DNA of 64,000 nt from Akkermansiaceae bacterium. GTDB taxonomy: Bacteria > Verrucomicrobiota > Verrucomicrobiia > Verrucomicrobiales > Akkermansiaceae. The translations under genes were made by a program, and so were the position numbers. Positions 28,265 through 36,897 of this stretch are shown piece by piece (position 1 is the stretch's first letter; each line of letters starts with the position of its first letter). The stretch covers positions 62,001 to 126,000 of the forward strand of contig JABDRB010000026.1 of NCBI GenBank assembly GCA_013041925.1. Reading direction: 5' to 3'. The notes under the pieces were generated by a model. It had not been told where the DNA came from. It saw only the letters and a list, made by a program, of their open reading frames with translations, and did not search any database.

Positions 28265-29587
28265 ATGCATCACGATCACCACAAACTCGACGACCTCTCA
28301 CGCCGCGGATTTCTCGCCACCACCGCCAAATCATGTTTTGGCCTCACCATCGGCGGCTCAGCGGCCAGCTTCTTTGCCTCACCCACGGCCACCGCTAACC
28401 CCGCCATACACACCACCGGCGGCGGCAAGGCAAAAAGCGTCATCTACCTCTTCATGTCCGGCGGCATGACCCACATCGACACACTCGACCCCAAACCCAA
28501 TGCTCCCGCTGAGATCCGCGGAGAAACCCAAACCATCAACACCAACGTCGATGGCATCCAGCTCGGCCACTGCCTCCCAGGTCTCGCCAAACACATGGAT
28601 CAAGTCGCCTTGATCCGCTCGATGAGCACCACCCAAGGCGCCCACGCACAAGGACGCTACTACATGCGCACTGGCTATGCCCCCCGCTCCAGTATTGTCC
28701 ACCCTTCACCCGGAGCTTGGGCCAACCGACTCATGGGAGACGCCAACAAGGACATGCCCAGCTACATCACCGTGAACTGCGGCAGCTCCCACCCCGGCGC
28801 CGGATTCATGGAGGCCCAATACGCCCCACTCCCCATCGGCGACGCCATGGCAGGACTTCAAAATAGCCGCCCAGCCCGTAACATGGATGATGCCCAGTTC
28901 CACCAACAACTCAACCTGCGCCAACAACTCGATCACGAGTTCGATCAAAAATTCGCCCGTGGCCAAAAAAACGTGCGCGACTACAACGAGGCATTCGACG
29001 CCGCCGTCAAACTGATGAAATCCAAGGACCTCGAAGCCTTTGACCTCAGCCAGGAGGGTAAGGACTCCCACATGCTTTACGGCACCAGCCGCTTTGGAAA
29101 AGGGGTGTTACTCGCCCGCCGGCTCGTCGAGCGGGGCGTGCGGTTCGTCGAAGTCGAATACGGCGGATTCGACTGGCACAACGATAACTTCGGCGAAATG
29201 GAAAATAAGATGCCCGCTCTCGATCAGGCCCTCAGCGCGCTACTCGCCGACCTTCAAGCCAAAGGCCTGCTCGACACCACCCTCATCGTTCTCGGCACCG
29301 AGTTTGGTCGGTCCCCCCAAATCAACACCAATGCCGGACGCAACCACTACCCCAAAGCCTTCTCCACCCTCATGGCTGGCGGCGGCATCCAAGGTGGACA
29401 AGTCCACGGCGCCACCGACACCTCAGGCTCCAACGTCACCTCTGGCAAGGTTTCTGCCACCGATTTCAATGCCACGATCGCGCACGCCCTTGGCCTCCCG
29501 CACGATCAAGTCATCTACTCCGCCTCCAAACGACCGTTCCGTATGGGTGGTCGCGATGGCAAACCTCTCACCCACTTATTTACCTAG
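28265..29587 (+). CDS. DUF1501 protein with Tat signal
   Basis: 440 residues. The twin-arginine signal SRRGFLATT at about 12-20 is followed by a hydrophobic stretch, so export in folded form through Tat is likely. The DUF1501 domain fills the rest; it has the alkaline-phosphatase/sulfatase-like core with a metal site suggested by FMSGGMTHIDTLDPKP, FDWHNDN and GTEFGRSP. Function is unknown. It is the normal genomic partner of DUF1549/DUF1553 proteins and is 20 nt downstream of one. Together they probably act on a substrate at the cell envelope. Confidence 0.92.
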   Translation: MHHDHHKLDDLSRRGFLATTAKSCFGLTIGGSAASFFASPTATANPAIHTTGGGKAKSVIYLFMSGGMTHIDTLDPKPNAPAEIRGETQTINTNVDGIQLGHCLPGLAKHMDQVALIRSMSTTQGAHAQGRYYMRTGYAPRSSIVHPSPGAWANRLMGDANKDMPSYITVNCGSSHPGAGFMEAQYAPLPIGDAMAGLQNSRPARNMDDAQFHQQLNLRQQLDHEFDQKFARGQKNVRDYNEAFDAAVKLMKSKDLEAFDLSQEGKDSHMLYGTSRFGKGVLLARRLVERGVRFVEVEYGGFDWHNDNFGEMENKMPALDQALSALLADLQAKGLLDTTLIVLGTEFGRSPQINTNAGRNHYPKAFSTLMAGGGIQGGQVHGATDTSGSNVTSGKVSATDFNATIAHALGLPHDQVIYSASKRPFRMGGRDGKPLTHLFT

Positions 29588-29687
29588 GACGGTTGGCCTC
29601 TCTGATGAAAAACAACGACTCCCGGACCACTTCCAGTTCACCGTTTTTGCCAGCTCATCCAGTGTGCTAGGCTGACTGATTCAATAA

Positions 29688-29716
29688 ACCTTCCAGCATG
29701 TGAATCCAAGGAAGGT
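29688..29716. terminator. Weak hairpin between convergent genes
   Basis: A 7-bp inverted repeat (accttcc and ggaaggt) with a 15-nt loop lies between the convergent DUF1501 and glycosidase-like genes. No clear T-run, so only a possible bidirectional terminator. Confidence 0.25.
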
Positions 29717-29717
29717 A

Positions 29718-32141
29718 TTACTCATACTGGAGCGACCATAGCACTTCTGTATTCTCTGCCGCAGAGAGAGTTAAGCGGCTTAAGCCAGCGACCGGATGAG
29801 CAGAGAGGTCGGCCTTGGCACCCTTCGCCTCCAACTTGAGTGCTTTAGCTTCATTATCAGCAACCACTATCTCAAAGGGTTCACCACCAATCACACTCGC
29901 TGTCCCTGCCAAAATGCGTGATTTTGCATTCCAACGGACATCCTTCAACTCAACCCAACCCTGCAGGATATGTCTGTTCGTGCTGATCACCTGAGGATGG
30001 CCCTGCACCTTACGCACTGAAACCATCGCACAATGGTTGGGCTCAAGATCCCGCCCAATGCGTGCGCTGCCAGGAAGCTTACCTAGATACTGATTTGTCC
30101 AGAACTCATACGCGTGATAGTGCGCTTGGGGGTCGAGGCCGATCGCATTATCAACGCGCTGCCCACTGATGGCCGTGGAGACCTCTGCCTTTTCACCCGA
30201 AGTATTGTAGAAGGTAATCTGGTGCCAGTCGGGGGTGAGCTCTAAATCATAGACCTGAGGATCGGCGACACCCGTGAAAGCATCAAGGGGCCGCGCTGTC
30301 TTGGCCTCTTTGTAATGGGGGTAGATACGGGAAAAATCGTGGGTAATTTCCGGGGTAAAAAGGGAGAATGAGGTTGCCAGATCAACCCTACCACTTGAAA
30401 GATAGGTCATCGTCAACAGAGATTGGCGGATTTTCTGTGAACACCCATGCACCGCCTTGGTGTCGGCGTAATAATTGAAGACCGTACGGTTTTTATACCA
30501 GCGCAATCCACTGATTGAGATCATCGCCGGAACATATTTATTTGAATCCGCCCAAGTCCGCTGGGTATCCACAATACCTGCGGTAACATCGAGGCAGGGC
30601 CGAGACGATTCGCCAAGGTTCCGCTCGTCAATAAGACCCTCTTTGCCAAACGCCTCACGCAGCATGATATAAGCACGGCGGTAAGCACTATTGGTGGTGG
30701 CGTAGCGATCATCAAAGCCACCCTCGGGACGCCAAGCGCTCGCTGGGTAGTCAACCTTCACACCTTGGATCCCGTCTTGGTGTAACTTGCTCCAAACCTT
30801 CACAAAGTGCTTGGAAAACTCCTTGTCCGTGTAGTCATAGGAAACATACGGCTGATGGTGGGGGTGCTTGTTGCGACTCTTGCGCTTACCTGGCCGCTGG
30901 GGCGTGACCCGATCCACCTCCGAGCCATCGTTAAAGAGCATATACTGCGGGTATTTTCTGACAAAATCATCTGATGGCATACCCAACTGCATGTAGATAT
31001 AGGGCACGCCATGGTGCGCGTTCATCGCTTGGCTCCACTTAGAAATCGTCTCATAAGGCTCAACGAGATGCTTAAATTTTTGCATATGAGCATCGTCCCA
31101 CCACCCTTGCTCGGTATCATTGTGGTACTTGTCTGGCTCCAGACGGAGGGAGACCTTGGTGTATTTGGTCAGGCCACATTGGTTTGCGTGCTTGAGCTCG
31201 TCGATCAACTTCGCGGAGTTATTCACGTCAGGAAGTTTACTGATAGCGCCCACACTCCAGCCGCAGAGAACGGGGAAATCATAAACGTTTGGCGAGGCGT
31301 TATTAGCTTTACGCATCGTCAAGCCATATCGCTCAAGTGCCTCGAAGGGTTCGCGGGTATGGACATCGATGTAAAAAGTATCTTTCGGGAGATAGAGCTC
31401 CTCCTCATCGACGAGTCGGCCGATCGGGTCCTGGGCGTAAAAAGAAGGTGACCCGTTCTGGAGCAGGGCAAATTTTCCAAATGCCTCATTGCCCAGCCCC
31501 CCCCACACCACCGACCGGCGTTTTCCCTCAACGACCCCCGTAAGCATCAGGCTATTAGCGCTGCGACGGTCTAGGCCCGGAGTGACCCGGGTTTTGATGG
31601 CACCCGCTGAGCCGTTCAGCGTCATGGCTTTTTCCATCGTTTGACCACCGAATAGTTGCCCGCCCGCCAACGGTGTGCTTTCGCGCAAACGGTAGCTGAG
31701 AAAATTGGGAAGTTTAAGACCAAATCCACACACAAGCGCTGGCTGGTTTTCATAAAGCGCATAGGTATAAACGCGTTTCGCAGATGTCCGACCGTATTGG
31801 CCAAAAACGCCCATCTCATCAAATTCGCTCACCTCGAGGGTCACGCGTTGCCCATTACCCAACACATCTTTGATACTTTCGGATGAGAGCTTAACCACAT
31901 TGCCTTTGATTCCGCGTGGCAGCCAGAAACGTGAACCCGAAAGCAGTGCTTCCTGACTCTTCGCGTCATGGATTGAGAACGTGCCGTCTTTTTCAAACGC
32001 CACCTCGACGATGCCATTACTCAGGCGACCGTCCTCGTAAACAACGGGTTGTGCCGCCCCAGACAGGCAGTTGATCATGATTAGCGTGGTGATGGCCCAC
32101 ACACAGGGGAGAGAGAATATTGATTGCGTTGCCGTTTTCAT
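29718..32141 (-). CDS. Exported glycoside-hydrolase-like protein, alpha-galactosidase clan appearance
   Basis: About 807 residues from ATG 32141, which opens a signal peptide (ATTLIMINCLSGAA); the frame reaches 32225 without a secretion signal there. The N-terminal half (about 30-290) is beta-rich, then comes a likely TIM barrel (about 300-630) with GVKVDYPAS, an Asp after a strand as in the nucleophile of clan GH-D (GH27/GH36) enzymes, and a beta C-terminal domain. I cannot place it in a family with certainty. It has no close functional link to ftsW, its upstream neighbour. A role in extracellular or periplasmic glycan hydrolysis is inference. Confidence 0.7.
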   Translation of the reverse strand: MKTATQSIFSLPCVWAITTLIMINCLSGAAQPVVYEDGRLSNGIVEVAFEKDGTFSIHDAKSQEALLSGSRFWLPRGIKGNVVKLSSESIKDVLGNGQRVTLEVSEFDEMGVFGQYGRTSAKRVYTYALYENQPALVCGFGLKLPNFLSYRLRESTPLAGGQLFGGQTMEKAMTLNGSAGAIKTRVTPGLDRRSANSLMLTGVVEGKRRSVVWGGLGNEAFGKFALLQNGSPSFYAQDPIGRLVDEEELYLPKDTFYIDVHTREPFEALERYGLTMRKANNASPNVYDFPVLCGWSVGAISKLPDVNNSAKLIDELKHANQCGLTKYTKVSLRLEPDKYHNDTEQGWWDDAHMQKFKHLVEPYETISKWSQAMNAHHGVPYIYMQLGMPSDDFVRKYPQYMLFNDGSEVDRVTPQRPGKRKSRNKHPHHQPYVSYDYTDKEFSKHFVKVWSKLHQDGIQGVKVDYPASAWRPEGGFDDRYATTNSAYRRAYIMLREAFGKEGLIDERNLGESSRPCLDVTAGIVDTQRTWADSNKYVPAMISISGLRWYKNRTVFNYYADTKAVHGCSQKIRQSLLTMTYLSSGRVDLATSFSLFTPEITHDFSRIYPHYKEAKTARPLDAFTGVADPQVYDLELTPDWHQITFYNTSGEKAEVSTAISGQRVDNAIGLDPQAHYHAYEFWTNQYLGKLPGSARIGRDLEPNHCAMVSVRKVQGHPQVISTNRHILQGWVELKDVRWNAKSRILAGTASVIGGEPFEIVVADNEAKALKLEAKGAKADLSAHPVAGLSRLTLSAAENTEVLWSLQYE

Positions 32142-32288
32142 ATGATGGTGAAAAAGCTTCGGGATATCTGGGCCTTTGTAAACCCTAATCCGCGGCCACC
32201 GTGTAAGCGCATCACGCAGCGTCACATTAATATGAAATAACCCACACCGCCAACCATTGTTGTCGGCTATGTCATAAGAATGAGTAGG

Positions 32289-33434
32289 TTAAATCCGTAG
32301 GCACTGTTTTTTCTCATTAATCACCGGCAGCTCGGAGCGGGTGACAAACACCGACTGGCGATGGATGGAAATAAGCATGCCAACGGCAAACAGAGTGAAC
32401 AGCATGTTGGTGCCACCGTAGCTGATAAAGGGCAACGGCAGTCCCGTGTTCGGCAAAACAGCCGTGCACACACCGATGTTCATCATCGCAGGAATCACGA
32501 TGATGCTGGTGAGCCCGACAGCCAATAACTTGCCAAAAATATCCTTGGCGTGCATGGCGATCGCAATGCCATACACCACAATCACCACAAAACAAAACAC
32601 GCTGCCCAGCGTGAACCATAAACCAAGCTCCTCACCAATCGCAGGGAAAATAAAATCCGTATGCGCCTCAGGAAGATATCCATGTTTTTCGACACCATTC
32701 CCGAGGCCCGTGCCGTCAACGCCTCCATTGGCAAACGCATAGAGACCGTGCAGCTGCTGGTAACCATCGCCGAGCCTATACTTGTCTGACTCCAGGTCAA
32801 ACAGGGCATAAATCCTCCCCATCCGTTCTTCATTCGTCCTGATCACCACCGCCATCCCTGCCATTGCGATAGCAAAAGCTGCGCCCAGATAGGGAATCCG
32901 AGCACCTGCCACAAACATCACGACACCACCGGCAGCCCCAAGCGCCATCGCGGTGCCCATGTCTTTTTCAAAGAAAATCAATACCACAGGAAGTCCCAGT
33001 AGCGCGGCTGGCCAGACAAACCCTTTAAACAACTTTCTGTTCTCAGTTTGAAAATGGGCATACCAAGCCGCAAGTGCCATAATGACAAAGATCTTGGCAA
33101 TCTCGGAGGGTTGAAACTGAGGTAAACCAGGAACTTTCACCCAACGCGCCTCGCCCTTGATACTCTGCCCCACACCCGGCAAGTAACACAAGCCAAGCAA
33201 AACACATGAGCCGACAAGCAATGGAACCCAGAATGGCCGCAGCTTCCGGTAGTCAAATACTGCAATCACCCCGCCCCCAAAGACCCCTAAACCAATCCAC
33301 AGAAACTGCTTCTGAACGAGGGCGTAACCGTTCACCTCATCATCCCAGACGCTCGTGCTGGTAAGCATCACAAGACCCAGCGTCACCAATGCGGTGACTG
33401 CTAGGCAGAGGAAAACAGCATTTTTACGTCCCAT
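32289..33434 (-). CDS. ftsW: SEDS peptidoglycan glycosyltransferase FtsW
   Basis: 381 residues with about ten membrane segments. SEDS signatures are present: the QFQPSEIAKI loop, GIGEELG-type segment in AIGEELGLWF, and GLPLPFISYGGTNM near the C-terminus. FtsW polymerises lipid II at the septum together with FtsI. It follows the LysM gene by about 50 nt in the first half of the dcw cluster. Position next to murD supports FtsW over RodA; no second SEDS gene is visible in the window, although the mre operon would be the usual place for rodA. Confidence 0.93.
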   Translation of the reverse strand: MGRKNAVFLCLAVTALVTLGLVMLTSTSVWDDEVNGYALVQKQFLWIGLGVFGGGVIAVFDYRKLRPFWVPLLVGSCVLLGLCYLPGVGQSIKGEARWVKVPGLPQFQPSEIAKIFVIMALAAWYAHFQTENRKLFKGFVWPAALLGLPVVLIFFEKDMGTAMALGAAGGVVMFVAGARIPYLGAAFAIAMAGMAVVIRTNEERMGRIYALFDLESDKYRLGDGYQQLHGLYAFANGGVDGTGLGNGVEKHGYLPEAHTDFIFPAIGEELGLWFTLGSVFCFVVIVVYGIAIAMHAKDIFGKLLAVGLTSIIVIPAMMNIGVCTAVLPNTGLPLPFISYGGTNMLFTLFAVGMLISIHRQSVFVTRSELPVINEKKQCLRI

Positions 33435-33484
33435 AATGTGTGCTGGTCGGTTTTGTGATGAGGGTGGAAATAGGCAAACAAGAT

Positions 33485-34339
33485 CTACCTCTTGGGGATC
33501 TTGATGTCACGCCCTGCGTAGAGCTTGTTAGGATCTTTAATTCCGTTGAGTTTAAGAATGTTATCCCGCGATACCTTATAGCGGGTTGAAATACGCCACA
33601 ATGTATCACCACTCTTGATGGTGTAACGTTGTCCACTGTCCAGCACGTCTGAGCTTACCGCAGGGCGACCTACAGTGGGCTTCACCACAACCGCCTTGGG
33701 CGCACCTGACACATCCAGCTCCGACCCGCTTGCCACGGCGCGGAAGGGCGCCTCTGCAGGCGTGCTCTCATCAACAACGACGGCAACCGCTGGCTCGGTT
33801 GCAGGCGGATCTGAAACCTCCACTGGCCGCGTTGACAACTCGGCAGGAAGATCGAGCACCACACCGGCACGCAGGGGTCGATTGCTGTTCAGGGCACGCA
33901 ACGATTGTTCATCGACATGACGCACTTGGGCGACTCTCTGGTAGGTGTCACCTGTGACGACGATGTAGCGCGCCGATGCGGACTCGTCGACAAGTGGCAC
34001 TGCTGTCGATGGTGTGACGGCAGCCACGACGGGATCGGGTGCCTTTTTCTGATCCACGGCGGCGGCCGTTGTCTTGGACGCATTGGTGGTTGAGCCAGCA
34101 TCATTTCCAAAAAACGTGCTGTGGACGTAGATGGCAGCAATGGCCAGAATATGCAGCACAAGGATAATGAGCAAGGCACGACCGATCCCGACGTTCGGCA
34201 CATCGGATTCGAGATCAATGTGCGGGTCTGCCGTGGCGGTGGCTGCGTTGAGTCTACGTTTGCGGCCAGTTTTGGCATACAGCACACGGAAGTGGGACCC
34301 GGGTGGCTTATTTCTTTTGGTTTGGATGGTTCTTTTCAT
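33485..34339 (-). CDS. Membrane-anchored protein with two LysM domains
   Basis: 284 residues: a basic cytoplasmic N-terminus, one membrane segment (about 52-72), a first LysM (about 123-165, YIVVTGDTYQRVAQV), a Pro/Val/Ala-rich linker and a second LysM at the C-terminus (YTIKSGDTLWRISTRYKV). The topology places both peptidoglycan-binding domains in the periplasm. No catalytic domain is present. Located between murD and ftsW, where no gene is found in the usual dcw order, it probably binds septal or nascent wall; it could be a divisome accessory protein. That role is inferred from position only. Confidence 0.88.
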   Translation of the reverse strand: MKRTIQTKRNKPPGSHFRVLYAKTGRKRRLNAATATADPHIDLESDVPNVGIGRALLIILVLHILAIAAIYVHSTFFGNDAGSTTNASKTTAAAVDQKKAPDPVVAAVTPSTAVPLVDESASARYIVVTGDTYQRVAQVRHVDEQSLRALNSNRPLRAGVVLDLPAELSTRPVEVSDPPATEPAVAVVVDESTPAEAPFRAVASGSELDVSGAPKAVVVKPTVGRPAVSSDVLDSGQRYTIKSGDTLWRISTRYKVSRDNILKLNGIKDPNKLYAGRDIKIPKR

Positions 34340-34415
34340 AACGGCTTATGGTTTTAGTGGTTGGGGTTGGTGGCGTGGGCGATGCAGGATCATCGAGATT
34401 GATGGGAGTCTAGGG

Positions 34416-35726
34416 TTAGGTGAGTTTTTTAACAATGCAGCGGAAGCGATCGCCGCGATCTTCATAGCCAGCGAACATGTCAAACGACGATGTCCCCGGG
34501 GAAAAAAGGATGGTGTCACCATGCTCGGCCAGCGATGTGGCACGCTGGACAGCATCCTCAAGGGTAGATACCACGGCCGTGGGCACCGACGCAGAAAGAG
34601 AATCAAAGGTGTCCGCCAGCTGATGCGCAATTTCGCCAAAAACGACAATCGCTTTGGTGGTCATCTTCAGGCGCGGTATCAGCTCAGCGTAATCCAAGCC
34701 TTTTTCTTTACCGCCGGCAATGAGAACGATCGGCCGCCCACCCTGTGAGCGAAGTGCACTATCAAGCGCATGCAGATTCGTCGCCTTGGAGTCATTGATG
34801 AATTCAACCCCATCGAGCGAGCGCACAAGCTCGCAGCGGTGCACCGGTGGGGCAAAGCCACGCAATGCCTCAGAGGCATCAACAGGATCAACCCCCATGG
34901 ACGCACACGCAGCCAGCGCTGCCATGGCATTTTCCGCATTGTGAAGCCCGCGCAATCGCGTGTTCGAGAGGTCGGTCATTTTCTCCCCGCGACAAAGAAT
35001 CCAGCCATCATCCAGTGTGTAATCCGCTGGGGCTTCCGTCGAGAAGGTGTGCATGGTGGCCACTTGCTCCCCGATCTCCTCACCAGCACGCACAATCACA
35101 TCATCCTCATCGGTCAGGTTTTCAAACACGCGAAGCTTTGCCTTTTTATAATCCTCCAGCGCGGCATATCGATCCATGTGATCAGCAGAAAAATTTAACC
35201 ATATCACGACGTCGGGGTGAAGCGTCACCATAGTTTCGAGTTGGAATGAGCTCACTTCAAGTGCTGCAACCTCTGGTGGCACCTCCATGACGGGGAGCTC
35301 GGAAAACGGAATACCGTAGTTACCGCAGGCACGGCAACTCACCCCACTGTGGTTTAAGATACGCTCCACCAACTCCGTGGTGGTCGTTTTCCCGTTGGTT
35401 CCAGTAATGGCCACGATCCGTCCCTTGTAGAACCGACTGGCGAGTTCGACTTCACCGATCATCTCACCGGCATTGCCCGCATAGGCTTTGGCAAAAGCGC
35501 TCTCGCCATCGATTCCAGGTGAAATCACGAGCAGATCACAGCAGCTTGACTCACCGGTGGCTTGGCTCGCTTGGGCGACGGACGTCACCCCATCAGGCAT
35601 CCCCGTGATCGCCTCACAGGAATCATGCACAGACACATCAGCCCCCTCGCGCAACGCAAGCGCTGCCGCAGCCCGACCACTCGAGCCGGCACCTAAGACG
35701 ATGACCTGTTTGTTTTTTAAATGCAT
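34416..35726 (-). CDS. murD: UDP-MurNAc-L-alanine--D-glutamate ligase
   Basis: 436 residues from ATG 35726. The N-terminal Rossmann domain starts IVLGAGSSGRAAA, the ATP loop is GTNGKTTT and the C-terminal ligase domain has NDSKATNLHAL and FSPGTSSFDMF. It adds D-glutamate to UDP-MurNAc-L-Ala in the cytoplasm. The start sits one base after the mraY stop (TAA then C then ATG); the TTG at 35750 would overlap mraY and add non-conserved residues. Confidence 0.96.
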   Translation of the reverse strand: MHLKNKQVIVLGAGSSGRAAAALALREGADVSVHDSCEAITGMPDGVTSVAQASQATGESSCCDLLVISPGIDGESAFAKAYAGNAGEMIGEVELASRFYKGRIVAITGTNGKTTTTELVERILNHSGVSCRACGNYGIPFSELPVMEVPPEVAALEVSSFQLETMVTLHPDVVIWLNFSADHMDRYAALEDYKKAKLRVFENLTDEDDVIVRAGEEIGEQVATMHTFSTEAPADYTLDDGWILCRGEKMTDLSNTRLRGLHNAENAMAALAACASMGVDPVDASEALRGFAPPVHRCELVRSLDGVEFINDSKATNLHALDSALRSQGGRPIVLIAGGKEKGLDYAELIPRLKMTTKAIVVFGEIAHQLADTFDSLSASVPTAVVSTLEDAVQRATSLAEHGDTILFSPGTSSFDMFAGYEDRGDRFRCIVKKLT

Positions 35727-35727
35727 G

Positions 35728-36885
35728 TTAGACAACTTTAAGGATCGCAATCCCCATCAACCCACTAAAAATTGAGATAATCCAAAATCGCACGATCACC
35801 TGGCTTTCGTGCCACCCGCGAAGTTCGAAATGATGATGGATCGGAGACATCGCAAAAATACGTTTCCCTGTGAGTTTAAAACTGGCCACCTGGAGGATGA
35901 CGGAGAGTGCCTCCATGACAAACACCCACCCGATGATCACCAGCAGAAGTTCTTGTTTGGCACAGATGGCGGCCGTTGCCAGCGCGCCACCAATAGCGAG
36001 TGATCCGGTGTCGCCCATGAAGACCTTGGCTGGGTGGCAGTTGTGCCAAAGAAACCCGAACCCGGCACCGACAAGAGCCATGAGAAAAACAGCCAACTCC
36101 CCCACGTGGGTGTTGTATGGGATAAACAGATACTCCTCAGCCATGTAGACATGCCCCGCGAGGTAGGCAATCACCGCGTAGGTCATGGCCACCGTGATGG
36201 TGCATCCAGTCGCCAAGCCGTCTAATCCATCGGTCAGGTTAACCGCATTCGAACACCCCACCACAATGATGGCAAAAAACGGAATACAAAGGTACCCCAG
36301 ATCAAACAAAGGGTATTTAAAGAGTGGGAACGTCACCTCACTGATGCGTAGCGGCTCCCCCATCAGCGTGTAGCCCGCGCTTTGTGTTTTGTAATAGAGA
36401 AACGTTGCGGCAACGAGACCAATGCCAAACTGCCAGAAAAGCTTCATCTTCCCACTGACCCCATCCGAGCTCTTGAGCTTTACCTTGGTGTAGTCGTCTA
36501 CAAACCCTAACATACCAAGTGCTAGCATCACACAGGTCGTCACCGTAACAAAGGGGTTGAGTGGTCGACCACAGATCAAGACGGCTGCCAGCACACTGCC
36601 GAGAATCATGATCCCTCCCATGGTCGGCGTGCCTGCTTTCCCGCCGTGAAGCTCGTTAAGCTTATGCACTTCCTCGGCGCTACGGATCGGCTGACCTACC
36701 TTCAGTGAGATCAGTTTCCGGATCACCCACGGACCATAGACGGCAGATAAAACAAAGGTCATCAAGCAGGCCAAGCCAGCACGCACGGTCAGGTATTGCA
36801 GCAGGTTAAGCACACGCAGGTGATGCGCCCAGTCGGCACCTGCCGTATGAGCATCATTCCATCTTTCGTAAATCCAATATAACAT
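35728..36885 (-). CDS. mraY: Phospho-MurNAc-pentapeptide transferase MraY
   Basis: 385 residues with about ten membrane helices. Conserved cytoplasmic loops are visible: KAGTPTMGG, DDYTKVK with the catalytic aspartates, the NAVNLTDGLDGLA loop and the HNCHPAKVFMGDTGS motif, and PIHHHFE near the end. It transfers phospho-MurNAc-pentapeptide to undecaprenyl phosphate to give lipid I. Starts 12 nt after murF and runs directly into murD. Confidence 0.97.
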   Translation of the reverse strand: MLYWIYERWNDAHTAGADWAHHLRVLNLLQYLTVRAGLACLMTFVLSAVYGPWVIRKLISLKVGQPIRSAEEVHKLNELHGGKAGTPTMGGIMILGSVLAAVLICGRPLNPFVTVTTCVMLALGMLGFVDDYTKVKLKSSDGVSGKMKLFWQFGIGLVAATFLYYKTQSAGYTLMGEPLRISEVTFPLFKYPLFDLGYLCIPFFAIIVVGCSNAVNLTDGLDGLATGCTITVAMTYAVIAYLAGHVYMAEEYLFIPYNTHVGELAVFLMALVGAGFGFLWHNCHPAKVFMGDTGSLAIGGALATAAICAKQELLLVIIGWVFVMEALSVILQVASFKLTGKRIFAMSPIHHHFELRGWHESQVIVRFWIISIFSGLMGIAILKVV

Positions 36886-36897
36886 GAGTTTAAATAG

